DNA from: Porphyromonadaceae bacterium COT-184 OH4590
Lineage (GTDB): Bacteria; Bacteroidota; Bacteroidia; Bacteroidales; Paludibacteraceae
DNA: 39,709 nucleotides
Direction: 5' to 3'
Assembly: GCA_000768855.1 (NCBI GenBank)
Contig: JRAN01000037.1
Coordinates: 307 to 40,015 of the forward strand
Shown here: positions 25,395-34,008 of the stretch, one piece after another
Layout: every line of letters starts with the position of its first letter
Position numbering within the stretch: the stretch's first letter is position 1
Position numbers and translations under genes: made by a program
Notes under the pieces: model-generated
The model's input: only the letters and a program-made list of their open reading frames with translations
What the model was told of the DNA's origin: nothing
The model's database searches: none

Positions 25395-26900
25395 CTACTT
25401 CCGCCTAATCCTTGCCTTTAATACTTCCCATATATCCTCAATTGGAAATTCGCGTCGAGCTACAAACACCACAAACGGCACAAACCATAGCATACGCCAA
25501 GCGAGGTTTGTCCCAAAGTTGCCCCAATCAACCAATAGCATTATCAAGCTAAGTCCGATAGAGACGATGAAGTAAGCACCCATTTTGCGTATATTGTAGC
25601 GTATAGGGTAATATTTTTGTCCTAAGATATAGCATAGTATCATCATCACGGCAAAACTTATAAGCGAGGCGAAGACGCAAGCCCAATAACTGTATCTGGG
25701 TATGAATATAACATTAATTGTGAGTGTTATAACGAAGCCAAGAGTTGATAAGTACGTGCCCCAAATGGTTTTGTCCGTCAGCTTGTACCAAAGCGAAAGA
25801 TTGTAATAAATGCCTTGAAACGAGTATGTTATCAGTACAAATGGTACTATGTTTATAGCCGAGCGAAACTCCTCGCCCAACAGCAGTTTAAGCACATCTA
25901 AAAATGCCACAAGTAGCAGGTATATTACTGTCAGGGCGAGGACAAAATAAGTCATTGCCGTCGAGTAGGTCGTTTTGTTGTCGCTCTGCTCTTTTTGGGC
26001 AAAGATAAAGGGTTCGTAAGCAAAGCGGAAGGCGTAAGTAAACATCATCATTACCATCGCTATCTTGAACGATGCCTGATAAACACCGAGTTCCGCTCTT
26101 GCCACATCGAGCGAGTCGGGGTAAACGTAAGGAAAGATTAGGCGGTCGATAGTCTGGTTCATTATGCCTGCTATGCCGAGCATCAGTAGTGGTAGCGAGT
26201 ATTTGAGCATTTGTTTGAGTATCGTTAGGTCAAACTTCCATTTTACCGCTAAAATATCGGGCATCTGCAACAGAAAACAGATAAAGGACGACAGGAAGTT
26301 GGAAATCACGATGTACTCTACTTTGTATACAGGGTTGTAAAACCAGCTGATAAGGTCGGGATTGCTCTGATAAATTGCCGGACAAAGTAATAGAAAAAAC
26401 AGGTTGAAGACAATGTTGGTCGATATTATCACAAGTTTTAGCACCATAAACCGCACGGCACGGCGTTTAAACCTCAAATAAGCAAACGGGATACTAGAAA
26501 AAGCGTCGATAGCCACCGTTACAGCCATTAACATTACCATGCCTTGGTAGTCGGGCAGTTTCATCAATGACGATATTTCGGGATTGAAAAGCCAAAATAT
26601 TATCAAAAATAAGATAGATGTAAACGCAATCGACGACATAGTGGTAGAATAGACTTTGTCGGACTCCTCTTTGGTGGTATTGGCAGCAAAGCGGAAGTAG
26701 CCTGTCTCCATTCCGTAGGTTAGAATAATTATAATCAGAGCTATCCACGTGTATAGCTGCGTTATCACTCCATACTCCGTATCTGTAATGATACGCGAAT
26801 AGAGAGGCACAAGTAGCCAGTTAAAAAACTTGCCCACAATGCTGCTAACACCATAAATAGCTGTCTCTTTGGCAAGACCTACCATATTCGATTGCTTCAT
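25395..26900 (-). CDS. oligosaccharide/lipid flippase (MOP/Wzx-type)
   Basis: 501 residues from the ATG at 26900. The open frame reaches 26999, overlapping ruvB by 56 bases, but the extra N-terminus is Cys-rich and not membrane-like, so the internal Met is preferred. About 14 hydrophobic helices are present, starting with AKETAIYGVSSIVGKFFNWLLVPLYSRII, the standard first-helix motif of polysaccharide-biosynthesis flippases. It moves lipid-linked sugar units across the inner membrane. It follows ruvB by 43 bases on the same strand and lies directly before the IS982 remnant. No sugar-transferase genes are nearby, so the substrate is open. Confidence 0.88.
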   Translation of the reverse strand: MKQSNMVGLAKETAIYGVSSIVGKFFNWLLVPLYSRIITDTEYGVITQLYTWIALIIIILTYGMETGYFRFAANTTKEESDKVYSTTMSSIAFTSILFLIIFWLFNPEISSLMKLPDYQGMVMLMAVTVAIDAFSSIPFAYLRFKRRAVRFMVLKLVIISTNIVFNLFFLLLCPAIYQSNPDLISWFYNPVYKVEYIVISNFLSSFICFLLQMPDILAVKWKFDLTILKQMLKYSLPLLMLGIAGIMNQTIDRLIFPYVYPDSLDVARAELGVYQASFKIAMVMMMFTYAFRFAYEPFIFAQKEQSDNKTTYSTAMTYFVLALTVIYLLLVAFLDVLKLLLGEEFRSAINIVPFVLITYSFQGIYYNLSLWYKLTDKTIWGTYLSTLGFVITLTINVIFIPRYSYWACVFASLISFAVMMILCYILGQKYYPIRYNIRKMGAYFIVSIGLSLIMLLVDWGNFGTNLAWRMLWFVPFVVFVARREFPIEDIWEVLKARIRRK

Positions 26901-26943
26901 ATATTGCTTCTCTGCACAAATATTATTTTTCTTACAAAAATGC

Positions 26944-27957
26944 TCAAAACAGATTGCCCTGACTCGCATCTCGTATTCGCCCAAGATGTTCGTATGCAAG
27001 GGGCATCACTTCACGTCCTCGTGGAGTGCGTTTGATAAATCCTTCTTTGATAAGGAATGGCTCATAGACCTCCTCGATAGTGCCGGAGTCTTCGCCCAGA
27101 GCTGTAGCAATAGTGTTGAGTCCCACAGGACCACCGCGAAATTTGTCGATAATTGTGAGCAATATCTTGTTGTCGATTTCGTCGAGACCGTATTTATCGA
27201 TGTTTAGGGCTTCGAGCGAATATTTGGCTATTTTCAGGTCGATATCGCCATTGCCTCGCACCTGAGCAAAGTCGCGAACACGTCTAAGCAGTGCGTTAGC
27301 CACACGCGGCGTACCACGACTGCGAAGGGCTATCTCTTTGGCAGCCTCTTCGGAGCAGCTCACATTGAGCAACTTAGCCGAACGAAGCACAATGCCTCGA
27401 AGTATGCTTTCGTCGTAATATTCGAAGTGGCAATTGATGCCAAACCTTGCTCTTAGAGGCGATGTAAGCAGTCCGCTGCGAGTGGTGGCCCCGATGAGCG
27501 TAAATGGTTCAAGATCGATTTGAATAGAGCGAGCCGAAGGACCTTTGTCTATCATTATGTCGATACGGTAGTCTTCCATTGCCGAATAGAGATACTCCTC
27601 TACTATTGGGCTTAGACGGTGTATCTCGTCGATAAAAAGCACATCGTTTTTCTCCAACGAGGTGAGCAATCCTGCCAAATCGCCGGGTTTGTCGAGTACC
27701 GGACCTGAGGTTACCTTAAAGCCCACTCCGAGCTCATTGGCTATGATGAGCGAAAGAGTGGTTTTGCCCAGCCCCGGAGGACCGTGTAGCAGCACGTGGT
27801 CGAGCGATTCGGCACGCATCTTGGCAGCCTCCACAAATACCGAAAGGTTTTCAACTATCTTGTCTTGTCCGTTGAAGTCGGTAAATACAAGCGGTCGCAA
27901 CGCCCTTTCTATGTCGGCATCGCTCTTCGAAATTTGCTCTCGTATATTGAAATTCAT
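26944..27957 (-). CDS. ruvB: Holliday junction branch migration ATPase RuvB
   Basis: 337 residues, normal length. AAA+ motifs are clear: Walker [10 protein letters not shown], Walker B LFIDEIH, sensor 1 [10 protein letters not shown], arginine finger region [11 protein letters not shown], and the C-terminal winged-helix domain ([30 protein letters not shown]). It drives branch migration with RuvA. It sits between sufS and the flippase gene on the minus strand, with sufS 21 bases upstream. ruvC lies on the other side of the acquired block on the opposite strand. Confidence 0.98.
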   Translation of the reverse strand: MNFNIREQISKSDADIERALRPLVFTDFNGQDKIVENLSVFVEAAKMRAESLDHVLLHGPPGLGKTTLSLIIANELGVGFKVTSGPVLDKPGDLAGLLTSLEKNDVLFIDEIHRLSPIVEEYLYSAMEDYRIDIMIDKGPSARSIQIDLEPFTLIGATTRSGLLTSPLRARFGINCHFEYYDESILRGIVLRSAKLLNVSCSEEAAKEIALRSRGTPRVANALLRRVRDFAQVRGNGDIDLKIAKYSLEALNIDKYGLDEIDNKILLTIIDKFRGGPVGLNTIATALGEDSGTIEEVYEPFLIKEGFIKRTPRGREVMPLAYEHLGRIRDASQGNLF

Positions 27958-27978
27958 TATTATTCAGCGAAAAAAAAA

Positions 27979-29199
27979 TTAGCCTTTGAGTATTGTCAAA
28001 CAGCGTTTAAGTTTTTCCATAAAAATATCTATCTCCTCAAAAGTATTGTAAAAAGCAAACGATACCCTCGCCGTGCCTGTAACGCCCAATCGCTCCACAA
28101 GTGGCTGGGCGCAATGGTGCCCCGTGCGAATGGCTATGCCTGTTTTGTCGAGCAACGTGCCGAGGTCGAAATGATGCACCCCATCGATGTTGAACGATAT
28201 TACTCCGCTTTTTTTCTCTGCTGTACCGTGTATATGCAAGCCATCTATTTGTGTCATCTTTTCGGTAGCGTACCGCAAGAGCGAATCTTCATATTCAATT
28301 AAAGCATCGAAGTCGTTGGTATTTAGGTATTTTATCGCTTGGGCAAAGCCTACCGAACCTATAAAATCGGGCGTGCCGGCTTCGAACTTATATGGCAGAG
28401 TGTTGTAGGTGGTCTTTTCCAGTGTTACCTTCTCTATCATTTCGCCACCACCCTGATAAGGAGGCAGTTTGTTGAGCCACTCACGTTTGCCATATAGTAC
28501 GCCTATGCCTGTGGGAGCATATAGCTTGTGTCCCGAAAATGCGTAGAAATCGACGTTCAAATCGTGTACATCGACCCTGAGGTGTGCCACCGCCTGAGCT
28601 CCGTCGATAACCACAGGTACTCCGTGTGAGTGAGCTATGGCGGTTATCTTTTTTACATCATTGATAGTGCCTAACACGTTGGAAACATGCGTGACCGAGA
28701 CCAAAGAGGTACGTTCGGTAAATAGCTTTTCGTATTCGTCATAGAGCATATTGCCCTCGTTGTCGATAGGTATTGCCTTGATAACAAAGCCGTAACGTTC
28801 CGCTACCATCTGCCAAGGCACTATATTGGAGTGGTGCTCCATAGTGGATATTATTATCTCGTCGCCACGTTTCATCAACTGCGATAAGGTCGATGCCACG
28901 AGATTGATACTCTCGGTGGTGCCACGTGTGAATAGTACTTCGTCGCTTGAGGTAGCCCCTATAAAGTGGGCAATCACACGACGTGCTTCCTCGTGTGCTT
29001 CGGTAGCTTGTTGGCTCATCAGATGCACTCCTCTGTGAATGTTGGCGTTTTGTGTGCGGTAAAGTCGCGACATTATGTCTATTACCTCATTGGGTTTCTG
29101 TGTGGTGGCAGCATTATCGAAATATATCAATGGGTTACCAAAAATCTTCTGCTTTAATATGGGGAAATCATTTCTGATTTTATCTATGTCGAGTTTCAT
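27979..29199 (-). CDS. sufS: SufS-type cysteine desulfurase
   Basis: 406 residues, typical for the group II (SufS/CsdA) family. The PLP-binding Lys225 lies in FSGHKLYAPTGIGVLYG, His123 in STMEHHSNIVPWQ stacks on the cofactor, and the active Cys363 is in RTGHHCAQPLVERLGV. It removes sulfur from cysteine for iron-sulfur cluster assembly. No other suf genes are adjacent in this window, so it is separated from the sufBCD cluster here. It starts the sufS-ruvB-flippase run; a -7 match for the minus strand (TATCTTTG, 29221-29214) lies 15 bases upstream. Confidence 0.97.
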   Translation of the reverse strand: MKLDIDKIRNDFPILKQKIFGNPLIYFDNAATTQKPNEVIDIMSRLYRTQNANIHRGVHLMSQQATEAHEEARRVIAHFIGATSSDEVLFTRGTTESINLVASTLSQLMKRGDEIIISTMEHHSNIVPWQMVAERYGFVIKAIPIDNEGNMLYDEYEKLFTERTSLVSVTHVSNVLGTINDVKKITAIAHSHGVPVVIDGAQAVAHLRVDVHDLNVDFYAFSGHKLYAPTGIGVLYGKREWLNKLPPYQGGGEMIEKVTLEKTTYNTLPYKFEAGTPDFIGSVGFAQAIKYLNTNDFDALIEYEDSLLRYATEKMTQIDGLHIHGTAEKKSGVISFNIDGVHHFDLGTLLDKTGIAIRTGHHCAQPLVERLGVTGTARVSFAFYNTFEEIDIFMEKLKRCLTILKG

Positions 29200-29254
29200 G
29201 TCAATTTTTTCTGCAAAGATAGTAAAAAATGTAGGAATGTTGTTTTATGTCATT

Positions 29255-29264
29255 CCCACGTGGG
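29255..29264. repeat. perfect palindrome CCCACGTGGG with nearby hairpins
   Basis: A ten-base perfect palindrome, followed within 50 bases by two more short inverted repeats (GGATTT..AAATCC and TCAGG..CCTGA). The cluster may be a REP-like extragenic unit. Only one copy is visible in this window. Confidence 0.35.
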
Positions 29265-29474
29265 TGGATTTGACTTGAAAATCCGTCAGGAAAATTCCCT
29301 GAAAAGTGCGATAAAAGATACAAACAGGCGATCTAGTAGATTATTTTTATAAAAAGCAAAATATTACCAATAACCTAAATAGGATTTTCTGTCCCACATT
29401 TTTTCTAATGCGGAATTCGTGTTAAACCCATAAGTAATAATAAAATCTAAAACAAACAGCAAAGAATATTTTTA

Positions 29475-29482
29475 TACTTTTG
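29475..29482 (+). promoter_or_regulatory. -7 box immediately upstream of the DUF4294 start
   Basis: TACTTTTG matches TAnnTTTG and ends four bases before the ATG at 29487. If used, the transcript would be leaderless or nearly so. No exact -33 TTTG is seen. Confidence 0.4.
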
Positions 29483-29486
29483 TAAA

Positions 29487-30089
29487 ATGAAATTCTTAAA
29501 GAGATTGGTTGTAATTGTATTACTTGCTATTGGCACACAGGCTTGGGCACAAACCACCGAAAGCCCAAGCGGTAATATAATGATGTCGCATGCAATAATA
29601 TTGGAAGGCGATACTGTCCCTTATTTTGTTTTACCAATATATTACTGCTACCCTCCTTTGAAGTTCAAAAATAAAAAGGAAGAAAATTTCTATTGGCGTA
29701 CGGTGCGCGATGTAAAAAAAGTGCTACCCTATCTAAAACATATTCGCAAAGTAATAGAACAGACCAACCAAACTCTTATGTTGTTGCCCGACAAGGCTTC
29801 GCGAGATGCGTATATGAGAAATTTCGAAAAGCGGATATACAAGGAGAACGAAGAAAGTTTCAAAGAGTTGACTCTAAATCAGGGCAAACTCATAATACGC
29901 CTTTTAGACAGAGAGACCAGCTCAACATCCTATGAACTTATCAGAGCATATAGAGGTTCGTTTAGTGCCGGTTTGTGGCAAATGTTTGCCGTGGTACTTG
30001 GAGCTGACTTAAAGAGTAGATTCGGCACAAAAGACGAAGATGCAGTTATAGAGCGAGTAATTAATCTCGTTGAAGCGGGGCAGTTGTAA
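29487..30089 (+). CDS. DUF4294 domain protein
   Basis: 200 residues with a signal peptide (MKFLKRLVVIVLLAIGTQAWA, then QTT). The mature part matches the DUF4294 family of Bacteroidota: ILEGDTVPYFVLPIYYCYPP, FYWRTVRDVKKVLPYLKHIR and, near the end, LIRAYRGSFSAGLWQMFAVVLGADLKSRF. The Arg-rich helices and the closing Ile-Glu-Arg-Val run are also family-like. The molecular function of DUF4294 is not established, but the protein is periplasmic and broadly conserved in the phylum. It is convergent with the GltD-like gene, with only 15 bases between the stop codons. Confidence 0.85.
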   Translation: MKFLKRLVVIVLLAIGTQAWAQTTESPSGNIMMSHAIILEGDTVPYFVLPIYYCYPPLKFKNKKEENFYWRTVRDVKKVLPYLKHIRKVIEQTNQTLMLLPDKASRDAYMRNFEKRIYKENEESFKELTLNQGKLIIRLLDRETSSTSYELIRAYRGSFSAGLWQMFAVVLGADLKSRFGTKDEDAVIERVINLVEAGQL

Positions 30090-30104
30090 TCTGAAACAAT
30101 ACTA

Positions 30105-31589
30105 TTAGATTTCTCCTTTCAATATCTTTTGGTGCATAGCTCCGGCTGCACGTCTTCCGTCGCCCATTGCCAATATTACGGTAGCTCCTCCGCGTACAAT
30201 ATCGCCTCCCGCAAAAATCATAGGGATAGACGACTGCATAGTCTCCTCGTCAACCACAACAGTATGCCATTTGCTCATCTGTAGACCTTCTACCGAACTT
30301 GGTATAAGCGGATTTGGCGATACGCCTATTGCTACCACTACTGTATCTACATCTACGGCAACCACATCACCCTCTATGGGTATGGGTTTGCGTCTGCCAG
30401 CGGCATCGGGTTCGCCAAGTTCCATACGTTGTAGCAACATTTGTTTTACTCGTCCTTTTTCATCTGCTATATACTCTATTGGGTTGTGAAGAACGAGGAA
30501 TTCTACCCCCTCCTCTTTTGCATGCTTTATCTCTTCGAGGCGGGCAGGCATCTCTCCTTCCGAACGGCGATATACTATCATAGCACGCTCGGCTCCAACT
30601 CTAAGAGCGGTGCGTACAGAGTCCATCGCGGTGTTGCCTCCACCTATCACGGCTACGACCTTACCGCTCAACACATTCGTGTCGCTGTCCTTATCGCGGG
30701 CAGCACCCATAAGATTGATACGTGTGAGATATTCGTTAGACGACATAACGCCGTTGTAGTTTTCGCCTTTGATACCCATAAAATTAGGCAATCCTGCTCC
30801 GGATGCCACAAAGATAGCACGATAGCCTTCCTCTTTAAGTTGAGCTATGGATATGGTTTTGCCGATGATACAGTTTGTAACAAACTTTACTCCTATCTTT
30901 TTGAGAGTCTCTATTTCAACGTCTATCACTGCATTAGGTAGACGAAATTCGGGAATACCGTATTTGAGTACTCCTCCTATCTCGTGCAACGCCTCAAAGA
31001 CCGTAACATCGTATCCGTATTTTGCCATATCGCCTGCAAACGAGAGTCCTGCCGGACCTGAACCGGCTACTGCTATTTTTATGTTGTTTGGTTTGCTTAC
31101 CTCCGGCACCGAAATATTGCCCGACTCTCTTTCGTAATCGGCTGCAAATCGTTCGAGATAGCCTATGGCTACAGGCTCTTTTTTCATCTTTTTATGTATA
31201 CACAATGCCTCGCACTGCTTCTCTTGAGGGCATACACGACCGCATACAGCAGGCAGTGCTGAAGTTTCTTTTAATACTTTAGCAGCATCGAGTATTTGCC
31301 CAATCTCTATATTTTTAATAAATTTAGGAATATCAATACCTACCGGACATCCTTTTACGCAACCCGGATTGGGGCAGTCCAAACAACGTTTTGCTTCAAG
31401 CATAGCCTCCTCAATGGTCAGTCCTTTGTTTACCTCCTCATAGCTTTTATTCCTTATGTTGGGTGCTACCTCGTGCATTTTTACTCGCGGTATAGAGGTT
31501 CGCTCTTTACCCGAAAGTTGTTGTTTCAACTCTTTACGCCAAGAGTTGTTGTTATTTGGTACGGTTGTCGCTTGAGATTGTCTATTCAT
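30105..31589 (-). CDS. NADPH-dependent flavoprotein of the GltD/SudA type
   Basis: 494 residues. An N-terminal iron-sulfur-binding domain holds two Cys groups: CLDCPNPGCVKGCPVG (about 74-89) and CGRVCPQEKQCEALC. A FAD site (VAGSGPAGLSFAGDMAKYG) and an NADPH site (VIGGGNTAMDSVRTALRVGA) follow, and AGGDIVRGGATVILAMGDG closes the FAD domain. It is annotated as the glutamate synthase small chain, but no large glutamate synthase gene is adjacent. Homologues named SudA/NfnB pair with a ferredoxin reductase subunit instead. A stand-alone gene of this form is often a homotetrameric glutamate synthase in name only; the real electron partner is open. Confidence 0.92.
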   Translation of the reverse strand: MNRQSQATTVPNNNNSWRKELKQQLSGKERTSIPRVKMHEVAPNIRNKSYEEVNKGLTIEEAMLEAKRCLDCPNPGCVKGCPVGIDIPKFIKNIEIGQILDAAKVLKETSALPAVCGRVCPQEKQCEALCIHKKMKKEPVAIGYLERFAADYERESGNISVPEVSKPNNIKIAVAGSGPAGLSFAGDMAKYGYDVTVFEALHEIGGVLKYGIPEFRLPNAVIDVEIETLKKIGVKFVTNCIIGKTISIAQLKEEGYRAIFVASGAGLPNFMGIKGENYNGVMSSNEYLTRINLMGAARDKDSDTNVLSGKVVAVIGGGNTAMDSVRTALRVGAERAMIVYRRSEGEMPARLEEIKHAKEEGVEFLVLHNPIEYIADEKGRVKQMLLQRMELGEPDAAGRRKPIPIEGDVVAVDVDTVVVAIGVSPNPLIPSSVEGLQMSKWHTVVVDEETMQSSIPMIFAGGDIVRGGATVILAMGDGRRAAGAMHQKILKGEI

Positions 31590-31647
31590 TGTTTGTATTG
31601 TTTGTTATAATTTGTGTGTTATTACAAAGTTAGTTGTTTTATTTATA

Positions 31648-32616
31648 TTAGTTTTTCAATACATAATAATGTATAAAGCCCATTACTTCCATTGTCAATG
31701 CTATACAGATATGTACCATTATACCTCCCCATATATGTCGAGTTTCGTAAGCAAGTGCTCCGAGTATATATCCTCCAAAAACAGATGATATAGACTCCAC
31801 CAAAGGTTTGCCAAAATGTATGGAACAATAGAGGGCTACCATAGGCAAAATAGCCGAACGCCCCATCAATACCAGTAGCCCTATAACAAGTGTTCCTCTA
31901 AAAATGAGTTCGGTCATTACAAAGTCAAAGGCATAAGCAATCTCATATATAAGGGTGTATTCCCAAGTACTCATCTCGAAAATATTATCGAAATCCCAAG
32001 GACGAAACTGTGGATATGCACTCAGAAAATCTCCTGTAAACGAGGTCAATACCAAAAATGGTATCATTATCACAAACAGTGTTAGATAGGCATTCATGTG
32101 TTTGGGATGACGGGCTATTCCGTAAAATCCGTTAACATTCTTATCTACTGTACGTTTCATAATAGTCAAAGGCAAAAAGAAAATAGCAGCACACTTCAAT
32201 TGCGATATAATCATTTTGACATAAGCAGACTCGGTATCCAATAGATTGACAAAACTGATATCATTGTATTTGAAAAAACCCAAAGCATAGCCATACATAG
32301 CTACAAAAAATGTGCTTTTTAGATAAAATCTCGGATTTCGTAGTGTATCATATTTTTTACGTAATAATAAAGTAGGTATAGCCGTGAAAAAATAAATTAC
32401 AAGATAGAACATAGGTTTTGCCCACCACGAGTCTCCTGTCGAATATGTTGGGGCTATGAGTTTGGAGTACATATCGAATTTGTAGTTGAGTATAAGCAAA
32501 ATAACTATAAAAAACGCTGTAAAAGTGTAAGCTTTTTTATGAAAATCCTGTTTTACAAAATCTACAACCTCTCCAACAAGGGCACGCAAAGATGTTTTTA
32601 GTGAAATATATGCCAT
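31648..32616 (-). CDS. CPBP-like intramembrane metalloprotease, variant motif
   Basis: 322 residues with about eight membrane helices. The C-terminal CPBP (Abi/Rce1) core is recognisable: MTELIFRGTLVIGLLVLMG, HFGKPLVESISSVFGGYILGALAYETRHIWGG and MVHICIALTMEV. The first Glu of the family EExxxR motif is Thr here (TELIFR), while the second Glu, the Arg and the two downstream His motifs are kept. Since the first Glu is the usual catalytic base, activity is uncertain. The family cleaves prenylated or bacteriocin-type peptides, or is an immunity factor. It lies 58 bases before the GltD-like gene and may share its transcript. Confidence 0.75.
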   Translation of the reverse strand: MAYISLKTSLRALVGEVVDFVKQDFHKKAYTFTAFFIVILLILNYKFDMYSKLIAPTYSTGDSWWAKPMFYLVIYFFTAIPTLLLRKKYDTLRNPRFYLKSTFFVAMYGYALGFFKYNDISFVNLLDTESAYVKMIISQLKCAAIFFLPLTIMKRTVDKNVNGFYGIARHPKHMNAYLTLFVIMIPFLVLTSFTGDFLSAYPQFRPWDFDNIFEMSTWEYTLIYEIAYAFDFVMTELIFRGTLVIGLLVLMGRSAILPMVALYCSIHFGKPLVESISSVFGGYILGALAYETRHIWGGIMVHICIALTMEVMGFIHYYVLKN

Positions 32617-32710
32617 TATTAACTATGTTACAAGATGTGTGTCGAAATTAAAGTTTGCAAAATTACAGATAATTTTGCCAAAAACTCTAATATAATCTCG
32701 AAAATATATT

Positions 32711-32718
32711 TATCTTTG
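32711..32718 (+). promoter_or_regulatory. candidate -7 box for the LRR lipoprotein gene
   Basis: TATCTTTG matches TAnnTTTG, 91 bases before the start at 32802. A minus-strand match (CAAAATTA at 32658-32665) for the CPBP gene lies in the same 185-base gap, so promoters are probably divergent. Confidence 0.4.
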
Positions 32719-32801
32719 CCAAATTTTTACAAAAAACTATTGAACAAAAGGTTATGGGAGTTACCTAAAAAACTCTTTAATTTAATGAAATTTAGACGTT
32801 T

Positions 32802-33944
32802 ATGACAAAAAAATCTTTTTTATTGTTGATTGTATCAACACTATTGTTTGTCTCTTGTAAAAAAGAGATTGAGACCCCTAATACTCCTAATACCCCTAAT
32901 ACAAATGTGGATTTTGGAGACAATAATCTAAAAGCAGTATTATTAAGTAAATATCCTGAGATAGATGCCAACAAAGATGGGCAGATTAGCAAGGAGGAAG
33001 CCGCAAAAATTACTCGTATCGATTTTTCGTTCGATAAAAAGGAAAATATCCCTGCTAATCAGAAGATTACAAGCCTGAAAGGTATAGATGCTTTTACAAA
33101 TCTAAACCATTTGTTACTAAAAAATCAGTTTGTAACAGACGCTACTCCTGTACAAAATTTGACCAAACTAAAAGTACTACACTTGGGAGCCAACGAACTA
33201 TCGGCTATAGATGTTAGCAAATTGGTAGAACTCGATTCGCTGTTCCTTTTTGGCAATATGAATATAACCTCTTTGGACTTGTCGCATAACAAAAAATTGC
33301 GTGAGATTTTTCTTCAAAATATGGGAATCAAAAGTCTAGACTTGTCGAAATGTATAAACCTGACAAAAGCTTATATAAATAATGCAAAAGTGTTGGAAAA
33401 CCTTACAATTGGCTCACTGCCCAAACTCGAACGATTGGATGCCGTAAAACAAAATCTTACATCAATAGTTGCAAAAGACCTACCTGCTCTTAAAGAATTG
33501 CACCTCAATAGTAACAAAATTAAAAATATTACATTGAAAAATTTGCCTATTCTTGAAAGACTAAATGTATATGACAATCAGCTCAATTCTATTGACCTAT
33601 CGGAATTGCCCAAACTTATGTTTCTTTTCTTACACGAAAATAGTGGATTGAGCAATATTAATACAGATAATAATCCTCTTCTGTTTCAGGTAATTTTTTC
33701 ACAGACAGCTGTAAGCAGTATCAGTTTTGCAAAAAATAAGATTATTCGTAATGTAGAAATGGAGTATTGCACAAGTCTTACAGAAATAGACTTGCAAAAT
33801 GGAGAGTTCAACGAAGATGCCGAGTATCTTATAAAAAATGGCAATAGTGTATTGAAAACTGTTTATGCAGATGCCGGAGATGAATTTAATATGATTAAAA
33901 ATATTTTTAGCACTACACCCTCAGTAACGGTTACTACTCGTTAA
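32802..33944 (+). CDS. leucine-rich-repeat lipoprotein with EF-hand loop
   Basis: 380 residues. Signal MTKKSFLLLIVSTLLFVSC with the lipid Cys in SCKKE, then an Asn-Thr-Pro linker. At about residues 50-61 lies a complete EF-hand calcium loop, DANKDGQISKEE (D-x-N-x-D-G-x-I-x-x-x-E). The rest (about 80-370) is irregular LRR: LKVLHLGANELSAIDVS, LDSLFLFGNMNITSLDLS, LKELHLNSNKIKNITL and LERLNVYDNQLNSIDLS, of the internalin-like type. It is surface-exposed and probably binds protein or host/matrix ligands, possibly tuned by calcium. A terminator follows. Confidence 0.88.
   Translation: MTKKSFLLLIVSTLLFVSCKKEIETPNTPNTPNTNVDFGDNNLKAVLLSKYPEIDANKDGQISKEEAAKITRIDFSFDKKENIPANQKITSLKGIDAFTNLNHLLLKNQFVTDATPVQNLTKLKVLHLGANELSAIDVSKLVELDSLFLFGNMNITSLDLSHNKKLREIFLQNMGIKSLDLSKCINLTKAYINNAKVLENLTIGSLPKLERLDAVKQNLTSIVAKDLPALKELHLNSNKIKNITLKNLPILERLNVYDNQLNSIDLSELPKLMFLFLHENSGLSNINTDNNPLLFQVIFSQTAVSSISFAKNKIIRNVEMEYCTSLTEIDLQNGEFNEDAEYLIKNGNSVLKTVYADAGDEFNMIKNIFSTTPSVTVTTR
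32876..32902 (+). repeat. in-frame 9-base tandem repeat (Asn-Thr-Pro linker)
   Basis: Three copies of CCTAATACY encode the Pro-Asn-Thr linker just after the lipid anchor. Such a short tandem repeat can change length by slippage without breaking the frame, altering the spacer between membrane and LRR domain. Confidence 0.7.
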
Positions 33945-33968
33945 TAGAGAAAAGTTAAACAAAAAAAC

Positions 33969-34001
33969 AAAACCTATCTTATAAGTTTGAGATAGGTTTT
34001 T
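33969..34001. terminator. bidirectional terminator between convergent genes
   Basis: Stem AACCTATCT/AGATAGGTT (33971-33979 with 33990-33998) with an A run on the left and TTTT on the right. It closes the LRR gene and the minus-strand operon ending at 34009. Confidence 0.8.
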
Positions 34002-34008
34002 TGTTTTT

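Noticed and set aside
26901-26999. Longer flippase start overlapping ruvB
   Set aside because: Extra N-terminus is Cys-rich and charged, unlike flippases.
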